Shown one piece after another: positions 33,361 through 45,300 of a stretch of 64,000 nucleotides of DNA. A program made the translations under genes and the position numbers. Below the pieces are notes generated by a model. The model was given only the letters and a program-made list of their open reading frames with translations. It searched no databases and had not been told where the DNA came from. The stretch's first letter is position 1; each line of letters begins with the position of its first letter. Source of the stretch: Sacculina carcini (taxonomy: Eukaryota; Arthropoda; Thecostraca; Sacculinidae); contig OU696573.1 in NCBI GenBank assembly GCA_916048095.2, positions 8,402,306 to 8,466,305 of the forward strand, written 5' to 3'.

Positions 33361-33398
33361 GTCTGAGGATGTAGACCGGCTGCTCCGAAACGTTAAAC
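33361..33398 (+). ncRNA. Hammerhead-like motif in the Penelope 3' region, plus copy
   Basis: The sequence has GTC next to CTGAGGA (matching CUGANGA), a stem-loop (GTAG-ACCGG-CTGC), then CCGAAACG with the GAAA element, in hammerhead order. Penelope-like elements are known to carry hammerhead ribozymes in these regions. GGA and TCC beside the core could also pair and compete with the fold, so activity is uncertain. Confidence 0.45.
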
Positions 33399-33523
33399 AT
33401 CGGCGAATTACTGCACAAGCTCAACAGCGATCATCAAAAACTCGCACGAGCGATCGAGACGACAAAGAAGAAGATTGAAAACTGCAAAGCCGCAATCCAG
33501 TTTAATCTCGTTTGTCTGAATGA

Positions 33524-33525
<2 letters not shown>

Positions 33526-33583
<58 letters not shown>

Positions 33584-33592
33584 ATATATATA
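33526..33592. repeat. (TA)n at the right end of the Penelope pair
   Basis: An almost pure TA tract, then TCTATATATATAAAAGAG, which looks like a Helitron-type start. Confidence 0.95.
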
Positions 33593-33789
33593 AAAGAGAT
33601 CCTCTGTGTGTCTGTCTGTCTGTGTGTGTGTGTGTGTGTGTGTTCGACCCTCCTTGGTCCATTTTCTATCAGCTATTATTCGGCCACCACTCAGCCTACC
33701 CGCTAACAATTTATACCATCACGTTGGAAATTTTCTTGTCTACACTTTAGATTAAATTTTAAATTTCAAAAATGAAATCAAAAAAAGTT

Positions 33790-36057
33790 ATAGCGGTGAA
33801 AAGACAAAATGAACCCTGAAAAATGCGAAAATTGTGGTCAATGCTCTGCCATCTACTCCTCATAAACCAGAAATGGTACAGCCAAACAGATTATACCACT
33901 GTGTAGAGAATTTTCTGTTCTACAAGATAGGTTATAATTCATATCCGAAAATAGAACATAAAAGATGTAAACATGACAAAATTTCAATCTATATTCAAAA
34001 ATATATTTGTACTCCACGCGTCCGATTTTCTATACTTTTTTCTCTATGTATCAAAAACTAATTATCACACAACTAAATAAATAATACCATCATGCTGGGA
34101 ATTTTGTTTGCTACAACACGGTATAATTTTTAATTTTCCAAAGTGTATTGAAAAAAAGTTACGGCGGTGTGAAGTCAAAATGACAAAGTCAAAAATGCAA
34201 AATTAGCACTGGAAACCGTGAATGTTTTGGTAAATATTCCCCTATCTATTCCTCATAAACCAGCAATGGTACAGCTATAAAAATTATACTATTGTGTAGA
34301 TAATTTTGTCTTCTACAAGAAAAGTTATAATTTATACCCACAAATGATACAAAAAATGTGTAAAATTGGCAAAATTGTCAAATACATCCAAAATTACACT
34401 TGATCACCGGGCGCCTAAATTAATTCATTTTTCTACCTATTTCTCAGGAACTATTTGTCACACATTAAAATAAATTATATCATCGTGCTGGAAATTGTAT
34501 TTTTTAAAATGCGGTATAATTCTTAATTTTCCAAAGTGTATCTGAAGGAAGTGACGGCGGTGTAAAGTCAAAAGGACATATTGCCAATTTGACAGCTATT
34601 ATGCGCACTTGCGATTACACAGGAATATACTACTGTGTAGAGAATTTTGTGTTCTACAAGAAAAGGTGTAATTTATACCCACAAATGATACAAAAAACGT
34701 GTAAAATTGGCAAAATTCTCAAATACATCCAAAATTACACTTGAACACCGGGTGACTACAATTTATTCATTTTTATACCCATTTCTCAGGAACTGTTTGT
34801 CATACATTAAAATTAATTATACCATCGTGCTAGAAATTTTGTTTTCTACAATACGGTATAATTTTTAATTTTCCAAAGTGTATCTGAAGGAAGTTACGGC
34901 GGTGTAAAGTCAAATTGTCATGTTGCCAATTTGACAGCTATTATGCGCACTTGCGATTACACATGAATATACACTGATTTAATTTCACTGAAGTCCAATC
35001 ATAATTTACGCACTTGCGATTACACAGGAATATACTACTGTGTAGATAATTTTGTGTTCTACAAGATAAGCTATAATTTATACCCACAAATGATACAAAA
35101 AACGTGTAAAATTGGCAAAATTCTCAAATACATCCAAAATTTCACTTGAACACCGGCCGAATAAAATTAATTAATTTTTCTACTATTTCTCAGTAACTAT
35201 TTGTTAAACATAAAAATAAATTATACCATCGTGCTAGAAATCTTGTTTTCTACAATACGGTATAATTTGTAATTTTACAAAGTGTATCTGAAGGAAGTTA
35301 CGGCGGTGTAAAGTCAAATTATCATGTTGCCAATTTGACAGCTATTATGCGCACTTGCGATTACACAAGAATATACACTGATTAAATTTCACTGAAGTCC
35401 AATCACAATTTACGCACTTGCGATTACACAGGAATATACTACTGTGTAGAGAATTTTGTGTTCTACAAGATAAGCTATAATTTATACCCACAAATGATAC
35501 AAAAAACGTGTAAAATTGGCAAAATTCTCAAATACATCCAAAATTACACTTGAACACCGGGCGACTAAAATTAATTCATTTTTCTACCTATTTCTCAGGA
35601 ACTATTTGTTACACATAAAAATAAATTATACCATCGTGCTAGAAATTTTGTTTTCTACAATACGGTATAATTTGTAATTTTGCAAAGTGTATCTAAAGGA
35701 AGTTACGGCGGTGTAAATTCAAAAGGACATATTGCCAATTTGACAGCTATTATGCGCACTTGCGATTACACAGGAATATACTACTATGTAGATAATTTTG
35801 TGTTCTACAAGATAAGCTATAATTTATACCCACAAATGATACAAAAAACGTGTAAAATTGGCAAAATTCTCAAATACATCCAAAATTACACTTGAACACC
35901 GGGTGACTAAAATTTATTCATTTTTCTACCCATTTCTCAGGAACTGTTTGTCATACATTAAAATTAATTATACCATCGTGCTAGAAATTTTGTTTTCTAC
36001 AACACGGTATTATTCTTAATTTTCCAAAGTGTATCTGAATTTTCCAAAGTGTATCTG
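33790..36057 (+). repeat. Tandem satellite-like repeat, 340-405 bp units, about six copies
   Basis: The marker ACGGCGGTGTAAAGTCAAA begins units at about 34161, 34554, 34896, 35300 and 35705; a diverged first unit starts near 33790. Units of 404-405 bp differ from the 342-bp unit by an extra about 62-bp block with a second TTTACGCACTTGCGATTACA. AT-rich, no coding potential. It lies inside the first copy of the Helitron-like element. Confidence 0.92.
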
Positions 36058-36065
36058 AAGTGTTA

Positions 36066-37659
36066 TGAATTGCTCCGCACAACGGGCGGGTTTTAATGCT
36101 ATATATATATATATATATATACATAAAGAAGAAATTATCTGTCTGTCTGTGTATGTATGCTTGAATATGAGGTGACATAATTGCGCTGGTTCATGGTTCG
36201 CTGGTTCAATGATCAGGGGCTTCAAACGCAAACGAAGCGATGGCTCATTTTTATGAAATAAAAATGTCCCGCGGGCAGCAATAAAACGTTCAATTTCACC
36301 GTATAGAATGAATTCATATACAAAACTAATGGATTTGACTTCAAGAACCAGAACGGATGGTGTTAGAGTTCTGAATTATTCCTCACGTCGGGCGGGTTTA
36401 AATATGAGGCGGGATGAGTGAAAATATTTTGTCAAAATAAAATTAAAAATAATGAAATTTAGACCTTTTAATTGATTAAGGTTTTCATGAGTTTGCCTTA
36501 TTTATTTTTAATTTGCAATATTTTTATGAATTGCTCCGCACAACGGGCGGGTTTTAATGCTATATATAAACATAAAGAAGAAATTATCTGTCTGTCTGTG
36601 TATGTATGCTTGAATATGAGGTGACATAATTGCGCTGGTTCATGGTTCGCTGGTTCAATGATCAGGGGCTTCAAACGCAAACGAAGCGATGGCTCATTTT
36701 TATGAAATAAAAATGTCCCGCGGGCAGCAATAAAACGTTCAATTTCACCGTATAGAATGAATTCATTTACAAAACTAATGGATTTGACTTCAAGAACCAG
36801 AACGGATGGTGTTCGAGTTCTGAATTATTCCTCACGTCGGGCGGGTTTAAATATGAGGCGGGTTTAGTGAAAATATTTTGTGAAAATATAATTAAAAATA
36901 ATGAAATTTAGACCTTTTAATTGATTAATGTTTTCATGAGTTTGCCTTATTTGTTTTTAATTTGCAATATTTTTATTAATTGCTCCGCACAACGGGCGGG
37001 TTTTAATGCCATATATATACATAAAGAAGAAATTATCTGTCTGTCTGTGTATGTATGCTTGAATATTAGGTGACATAATTGCGCTGGTTCAATGATCAGG
37101 GGCTTCAAACGCAAACGAAGCGATGGCTCATTTTTATGAAATAAAAATGTCCCGCGGGCAGCAATAAAACGTTCAATTTCACCCTGTAGAATGAATTCAT
37201 ATACAAAACTAATGGATTTGACTTCAAGAACCAGAACGGATGGTGTTCGAGTTCTGAATTTTTCCTCACGTCGGGCGGGTTTAAATATGAGGCGGGTTGA
37301 GTGAAAATATTTTGTCAAAATAAAATTAAAAATAATGAAATTTAGACCTTTTAATTGATTAAGGTTTTCATGACTTTGCCTTATTTATTTTTAATTTGCA
37401 ATTTTTTTATTAATTGCTCCGCACAACGGGCGGGTTTTAATGCTATATATATACATAAAGAAGAAATTATCTGTCTGTCTGTGTATGTATGCTTCAATAT
37501 GAGGTGACATAATTGCGCTGGTTCATGGTTCGCTGGTTCAATGATCAGGGGCTTCAAACGCAAACGAAGCGATGGCTCATTTTTATGAAATAAAAATGTC
37601 CCGCGGGCAGTTATTCATGTTATGAATTGCTCCGCACAACGGGCGGGTTATAATGCTAG
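36066..37659 (+). repeat. Tandem 430-460 bp units, the last one shortened
   Basis: Spacing of the GCTCCGCACAACGGGCGGG block is 461, 449, 434 and 214 bp. Units share an internal TGTCCCGCGGGCAGCAATAA block and a GTCGGGCGGGTTTAAATATG block. The short ORFs repeated here are by-products. Confidence 0.92.
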
Positions 37660-37719
37660 TATATATATATATATATATATATATACGCACATATGCACAC
37701 ACATACATACACACACACA

Positions 37720-40210
37720 CACACACATGGAGAGGAAAATGTTCATATAGAAGTTTCTAGATGGAAAGCTGAGGAAATGGTACTTGAAACCGGAGTAGAT
37801 GCAGATTTTTCGAATGTAAATCACGAAACGATCAATGAGACTGATTATACGATAATATTGTATAATAACGTGTATGGATTTTTGTCGGGTAAAGTAGAAC
37901 TACTTGATTATTTGAACAAGAACAGTCCTGATGTTGTAGCCATTACGGAGACAAAACTTTAGAATGGTATTGAAATTGAAACTATAGTAGGGAATGGGTA
38001 TAATGTGTACAGGAAAGACAGATTAAGTAAAGCAGGAGGAGGCGTGCTGCTACTGGTCAAGAGTGATAAGGTAGTTGATAATGTAGAGCGTATTTCATAT
38101 GACATTCAGAGCGTATTTCTAGCTGTAGTTTATGTACCACCAAAACATTGTCATGGGGAAACGAAGAGTACAAGTGTTTAATGGACATTACAAGAAATGA
38201 ATAGATTTTTGAAAGAAAATATAGAGGTAATATTGATGGCTGATTTTAACTCCAAAGAGGTGGACTGGGAGCATTGGGAATCTAATGGAATGCCAGATTC
38301 GTGGAACACTTTATTTATGAGTGCGATGATGGAAAATTTGATGGCTCAATGTGTCAAAGAAGTGAGTAGAATGAGAGGCATGGATACACCATCTATGCTG
38401 GGCCTTATGTTTACGAAGGATGGTGATATGATTCTGGATATTGAACATAAAAGTCCACTAGGTAAATGCGACCATATATGGTGCTGAACATCCGTGTACT
38501 AACCAACATGAGACCAAGGCCATCTACTTCATTCAGAGACAAAAAATATAACTATGCCAAAGCAGATTGAGTGGGTCTCAAGGAGTATTTCAATCGAATT
38601 GAATGGACCGAACTATTGGAGGAGACTAGCATTCAAGGAAAGTACGATTTATTATTGAGTGTATATAATACAGGAGTGAGTAAATTCGTTCCAATGAACA
38701 AGGAAATGAATAGCAGAAATGTGTGGCTCAACAGGAAATGTGAACTGGCAAGGAATTCGAAAGAGAAGGCCTGGAACAAAATGAGAAGACGAAATTCAGC
38801 AGAGAACCGGAACAAATATAAAATAGCAAGAAACAGCTATTTGAGAATCCGTCGACAAGAACAGAGAAAATGTGAGAAAAAATTCCTGGGCAACTGCCGT
38901 GATGCACCAAAATTGTTCTTTGAATATGTGAAAAATCGACTAAAACAGAAAACTGGTATACGAAGCCTCATAACAGACAATGGTGGATATAACGATGAAG
39001 AGACCATATGTGAAATACTAAACGAGAAATTCCAACAGGTATTCACCAAGGAAAGTGAATTTACATATGAACAGACAATAACTAATGTCAATACTCTACA
39101 GAGCATTGCAGTTACTAGACGAGAAGTATTTAGTCTGCTAAACGAGCTGGATGGCAGGAAATCTATCGGACCTGACGGAATATTCGGAAAGATTGCAAAA
39201 TAATGCAAATATCAGCTATTGGAGCCGATTTTCAACATATTGAAAACATCGTTACACATTGGAAGAGTATCCAGGGAGTGGAAGACTGCGTGGATCACAC
39301 CAATATATAAATGTGGCGCGACTAATGGTCCTGGAAATTATAGACCTGTGTCACTGACTTGTGTGCTGTATAACCTGTGCGAACGAATTATCAGCAAAAG
39401 ATGGGTCGAGTATTTAGAGCGACATAACATCCTGTCAAGAGATAGCAATACGAATTTAGATTGGATTGAATTAGAGAGGCAATACGGATTTAGACAGAAA
39501 TAGTCGTGTCAACCAAACTTGTGGAACTACTTTTCAAACGTAATTGCTATAATACAGGAACGAGAAGGATGGGTGGACTGTGTCTACCTGGATATGAAAT
39601 TGAGGAGGAGAAGGAGCTAGGTGTAGTGGTGCAAAATACATTGTCGGCGGAGAAGCACATAGGAAAACTTGTGAGTGCTTCATACAGGACCATAGCACAC
39701 ATAAGACACGCTTTTAACTATTTGGATCTGGAAACCCTCAGAAAAATAATAGTGTCAATAATAAGACCCAAATTGGAATACGCTGAAATTGTTTGATCAC
39801 CACATATGAAAAAAGTTGCAAAATTGGAGAGGGTTCAGAGGATAGCAACTAAGTTAATATCAGAGCTAAGTAATTTGACATATGAAGAAAGATTGGAAAA
39901 ATTGGGACTGGTTACATTGGAGAAAAGGCGAGAACGATGTCACTTGATAGCAGTCTTCAAGTATATGTCGGAAATGGATGATACGGAACAGTTTTTCTCG
40001 AGTTATATACAATCCAGTGGAAGAAGAGGACACAAGATAAAACTGGAAAACACTAGGTGTCGCAGTAATTTGAAAAAGTTTAGTTTCCCGTATAGATGCG
40101 TGGATAAATGGAATAAATTAATGGAAGAAGTAGTCGATAGTTAAAATATCAGAACATTTAAGACAAAGCTGGACAATTGTGGGTATCGAGACGGGACAGT
40201 CCGAGCCTAA
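37720..40210 (+). pseudogene. CR1-like LINE with an internal deletion of the RT core
   Basis: Endonuclease parts: NSPDVVAITETKL, GGGVLLLVKSDK and VILMADFNSKEVDWE. Then the pre-RT region (MNSRNVWLNRKCELARNSKE, FFEYVKNRLKQKTGIRSLI), the RT blocks SIGPDGI, WITPIYKCG, GNYRPVSLTC and the start of the first catalytic block (VDCVYLDMK) near 39590. There the sequence jumps directly to ELGVVVQNTL, so the region with YADD is deleted. The C-terminal RT part (LEYAEIV, LERVQRIATKLI) is present to 40144. There are several stops, for example near 37960, 38180, 39200 and 39500. Confidence 0.88.
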
Positions 40211-42161
40211 AAGCTATTCTCCCGTATCAACAAATCGGTGAATACACACATATACACACACACATACACATAAACATACATACACACACTTGACATTTGT
40301 CACCTCAACTTGTTCTCATTGTGTTTTATTGTATTGTTTGTGTGTGGCAATATATTTCATTTACAAGAAGATAACACACACACACACACACACACATGCA
40401 CATACTCAGCACTCGCTGGTTACTGCGATTATCCACACTGGTCGCCGCTGTCGCAATTACGGCGTGGCGTTTGCATTTTTGGTAGCATCGGCCAATGTTA
40501 CCGAACGGTTTATTGCTTTTAAAACACAGAATACGTAACGTTTCACAGGAAGTGTATGACTGTCTTGAACTGATCACATGACTTGCGTGTCAACGCATGC
40601 AGTCAATGGACAAGATGTGACGTTATTTGCACTGCGTATGCCGTCTGTGTCAGCAACACACGCGCGACTATGAGCGTACGTCAGATTTAGACTTTGTCTT
40701 ATGAATTCGAGAGTAATTTTTTGCGTGTCTGGAGTTTTCCATGGTTCCGACGCTGCTGAATCTATTTGTGTTTGAATTATTATAGTTTGTGGAAATTGAG
40801 TAGTCGCGAATGACATTTGAAAACTCCAGATTTAGCTAAAGAGGGCATGTTTTCTCTTGTTTCCTCGGCGCATTGCATTTGAAAATCTCGGGCCATTCAA
40901 CAGCAAGCGTTTGAAATATGTATATATGCGTTTGAAACTCCGTCCAATTATTGTTCTGTCAAAATTTACTTGATTCAACCATTCATTAGCTTATAAAATT
41001 AAATTAAATTTTAATTGTATAAGTTTTCTCCTCGTAAATTTGTTGTCACACAGGTGGCGCCACAATCGTGTAAGAAAACACCACAATGTGTAGTGCTTGA
41101 ACTGGCCCGCAGTCGACGGCAAAGCATATCTTGGCGTGTGAATTTGTCCGCCGACTTAGTGTTGTCAAGCGTGTGACGTTGGCCGGACGAATAACAGCAA
41201 TTTGTCCTATTGTGGTCAAGATGAATCTTGCTGAGTTGAACTGTACTGTTTCCAATTGTGCGGTCGATGAATTTTACTCTCACTTGTCTTCTCAACGGAG
41301 ATCGGCAGATGATCTAGAGGGGCTCACACCTGGTCAAGTGGCGCATTTTCAACAAGTAATTGTCGGATGCTGGGGCAGAAGATTTTCGAGTCTACTCCTA
41401 TCGAATTTCGCACACCATATCAATCTTTTTCGAAGAAATCACAATATACCTTAAAACGAACGAACGACACCTCTGATAGAACGGCACCTTGATGGAACAA
41501 TTGAAAAATAGAACAGCACCTCTAATTGAACGTCACTTTGATGAATTTTTATCTTTTGGTAATAACTGTTACGCTAAGTCAGATACTGACAGTATGCTGT
41601 TGGTAGTGCGTGGCGGTAGTGAAGTCAGATCCTGACAGTGTGCTGTAGGTAGTGCGTGGCGGAATTGTCTCACGTTTACTTAAAGGTTGCGAGTGTCAGA
41701 TCACTGAGTATTTCCTAGTGGCTGGTTGTAGCATCTCTGTTGCCCGACATTCGTCATTTTTTCCACCCTTATTCAACGCATCGCCATCTCTTCACTCGGC
41801 TCTTTTGGGTTCAAATATAAGTGGAAAAATGCAGTGTTCCATTTGAACGAACGTTCACCTACAATCTCAGTGACCTATGGAGTTTGTGTGTGTACATGTG
41901 TATGTGTATACGAGCTCATGTGTGTCTATCCGTATGTCTGTATGTGTAGGTCTGTGTGCGTATATATGTATGTGTGTGGGTGTGTGTGTGTGTTTGTGTG
42001 CATGTTTGAAAGCGTTTTAGAAACCTACGGGTGTAAAACTCTATAAATATCTTACTGTACTATACTGTTTGTGTGTGTTTGTGTTTTGGTGTGTCTGCGT
42101 CAGTGTTTATATGTATGTGCGTGTCTGTGTGTGTATGTGTGTCTGTTTGTGTGTATGTCAG
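40211..42161. other. Upstream of the synthetase; no gene recognised
   Basis: This holds CA/TG repeats (40245-40290, 40375-40395, 41880-42160) and an open 107-codon stretch at 41131-41454 without recognisable domains. The promoter and any non-coding first exon of the synthetase may lie here, but I see no defined signal. Confidence 0.4.
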
Positions 42162-42340
42162 ATGTCTGGCCGGCAGCAGCCTCCGTGGAGCGCGCCCGAG
42201 GCTAGCGAGACGCCGCGGCTGTATCTGTACAACAGTTTGACGCGACGCAAGGAGCTGTTTGTAGCGCAGCATGACCGACGTGTTCTGTGGTACAGCTGCG
42301 GCCCCACTGTCTACGATGCGTCGCATATGGGACATGCCCG
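42162..42340 (+). CDS. CARS1: CysRS exon 1 (residues 1-60)
   Basis: Starts ATGTCTGG after a TG-rich tract and CAG. Contains [14 protein letters not shown] and [17 protein letters not shown]. Donor GTACAT, phase 2. Confidence 0.93.
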
Positions 42341-45300
42341 GTACATGCGCCCGCCTGTCTGCCTGTTTGTGTTCGTGTGTGTGCGTGTGTGTGTCGGGGT
42401 TTCAATAGGAATCATTGTTGTTTCGTGATGTATTATTCTTATTATTATAATTAATTATTCATAAATTATAGGCAAATCCAGTGACATGGGATGAGCGCAA
42501 GCACTACGTATAAAGAGCACATGTATGTGATCACGTGCACAAGCTAAGGGACACCAAAAACTCAATCAGAAAAAATATAGAAGGGAAACCACACAATCAC
42601 ACAAGTTAAGTCATTCACAAAGGAATTCACACGCACCCACACTACAAATACCCACACCCACATATTCATATACACAGCAACGCGCTACATAACATACTCA
42701 AAACGTTACTTAGAACGTATACGCGCTACATAAAACACATACACTATATGGACCACACAAAATACATGAAACGCAACATATATAGCATACACGCAACATA
42801 TAATGCATCAAACATCGTCGTTTTTATTTAGCCGTCCGTCGCGTCCGACGATGACGGTCGTGTTGTAGTTTCTCCATGTGCTGGTATGTGATTGTCAAAT
42901 CCAAACCAATCTCTTGTAATCTAAATCCAATCCAACCCTGAGCAATGTGTAGTGGATATAAGACTAATTTGACTATAGACTGATTTGAATAAATGTTTCC
43001 ACTTATCAACGTCATGCTCATTTTCATATCAACGTCATGCTCATGAGAGTATGCTAATTTTGGGCAGACTCTAGGACACTTGCTTTCTTGTCACTGATCA
43101 CATGCCGTTTCTGTTCGGCTTATACGACGAATACCGTATGCTGATTTGCGTATGGACCTGTCGTAATTGTCGGTTCATATATAAGCTGCCGTGCCGTTTC
43201 TGTCAGCTATGATATATCACGGTTGTATGAGCGATTAGTAGCGGGTGTACTGTGTTTTGGCTCCGTCCAACCGGGTCCAACTTGTTTCTCTCGACATTCA
43301 CTCTGCATTGGAGCGTGCAAACGTCCTGCGTTTGCTCGGTTGATGTGTGTATGTGTGTGTGTACGTGTGTGTATGTGTGTGTCGGAAGCTTTGGCCGGCA
43401 ATTTTCTCCTATATTTTTCAACTTGTTGACAAAGATGAGGCCGTTGTAATTATCTACAAATGATATGGGAAATGTTGTGTGTGTAGACATCGTTTGATAT
43501 TGCGCTTTCAACTGCGATATTGTTGTACTTCATCACCTTGCAAAAGTACCGCATAAAGTCTGGTTTGAATTTAGTATGTAGCTTCTACTAGATTGAATTC
43601 AACCTCTGATACAAGCTCTAATTTGTGTGTGTATACATTTTCGTTTAATGTTGGAATTTAGAAGTTTAATGATACCATTTCTCTGGTATGCTTATTTTGT
43701 CGCTTTTAATTTTCCATCTCTTTTGGTCGGACTGTTGTATTTTGTGCTGCCTTTGTTTAAAAATATTTGGGAAATTTTAGCATGATGACTGCATTATTGC
43801 CACTATTCAACGACATTTGTTTCTTGTAATTTGTGGGTTGTATCTCACCACAAGTCTTTGACACTGTGTGTGTATGCGTGTTTGTGTGTGTACGCGTGTA
43901 TACGTTTGTGTGTATCTCTGTGTGTATGTGTGTGTGTGTGTATGTATGCTGTTAGTTCTTACATATCGTTCGACATTTTGCGTCGTGTGTTGCGCGACTA
44001 TTTCGGCTACGACGTGTTCTACGTGATGAATGTCACCGATATCGACGACAAAATCATTGTGCGCGCCCGCCAGCGCCATCTACTGCGGCAATATGAGCAA
44101 CTAGCGCCAGCTCCGGCGCAGCTGATTGCGGACGCTCGCGAGGCATTGCAGGTGAGGCATTGAGTGTCGTGTCAGCAGTCGCTTGTCGCACCTCCTGGAT
44201 ATGTAGCTATATGAAAAAGATAATACAAACAACTTAATTCCCAGTTGAAATTCAAACAATTTGATTTCTGGGTATAAGTATAGGTAAACACACATTTTCT
44301 CTAAAAATTTCACAGGAATCCTTTAATTGCAGATAATTCACTTATAAATGAATAAACTTGGAAATAATTAAAGATTGATGAAACATGGTTATATAGTTTT
44401 GTTTATCTACAACTTTATATAGCTCATATTTATATATTTTGCCATGCTGAAGAGAGTAATTCACTCACTTCGGTTTGCTTTTGAAGGCGTTCATTGAACG
44501 ACACCATTGCTAGATCACATTTGACATTTCGTGCTGTTGTTTCTCGCGCCGGCTCATTCGCCGTCTGCTCTCCTGGTGCAAGTTGTTGACTGCGTGCTGT
44601 TGTTGCGACACGGGCAGATACTCGAGGAGAAAATGGCGGCCGAGACTGACGCCGACAAGAAGACCATGCAGGGCAGACAGACGGACAAACTGCAGTCGGC
44701 CTTGTCGCAGCTGACTTCGGCCACCGCTACCGAGGACTCGCCGGTCCAGCTTGCCGACGCCGTCAAGGTTTCTGCTTTTGTTGACGTATTTTAGGCATGC
44801 ACGGTGGTCTGTTGAGACTATATATGCCATTAGCGTTAGTTTTACATCAATCAATCATCATGTATGTCTTCGATTTTTCCGATCAATATCAGTCAATTTT
44901 TTAACTAATATATTTATCAATACTCTTTTGTGAACATGATATTTTACATGACATTGATGATATTTTTGTTTTTGTTTTTTTATTTTTATTTTTTATCTTG
45001 TTTCATTGGCTAGGTGGCGCCATATGGTCTGACTGGCCGGTGCGCCCATTAAACACCAATTATAATCATAATCTGACTATATGACACGCTCATTTGTCAG
45101 CCCATCTACAGACGGGTATCTTTGGTAAGATGATGCTCACGAGCTAAGATGTCGATGAACGAACTTCGGCCCGGATTCGAACTGCGGACCTCTTACACGA
45201 GAGTTTAGTGATGAAGCCATTGTGCTGTTCAGGAGTTGTCAATTTATTGTGATGTTTGTGATGGTGCTGGTAGTATCAATGTGTATCATTCTTGTATTGT

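Larger units (their letters stand above)
32312..33527 (+). mobile_element. Penelope-like retroelement, plus copy, more strongly 5'-truncated
   Basis: It starts after the RT catalytic core, at ALDGRLAFLDVLV, and runs to the (TA)n at 33526. Homology to the minus copy is very high over the whole shared 1.2 kb. Confidence 0.9.
33585..37659 (+). mobile_element. Helitron/Helentron-like tandem array, non-autonomous
   Basis: The left end TCTATATATATAAAAGAG followed by CTGTCTGTCTGTGTG resembles 5' ends of Helentron-type rolling-circle transposons. The right end has a short hairpin (CCGC-ACAACGG-GCGG) nine bases before CTAG at 37659, then a TA tract, as at Helitron 3' ends. The 3' block GAATTGCTCCGCACAACGGG recurs at about 36066, 36526, 36975, 37409 and 37623, each followed by TA repeats and a new CTGTCTGTCTGTG start. 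No Rep/helicase gene is present. The assignment rests on the termini only. Confidence 0.6.

Noticed and set aside
36016..37563. Repeated minus-strand ORF (MRLKPLIIEPANHEPAQLC) in the 450-bp units
   Set aside because: It recurs only because the DNA unit recurs, it ends at different points, and it has no recognisable domain.
41131..41454. 107-codon ORF upstream of the synthetase as a gene
   Set aside because: There is no domain, no good initiation context and no partner exon; it was noted only as part of the intergenic stretch.
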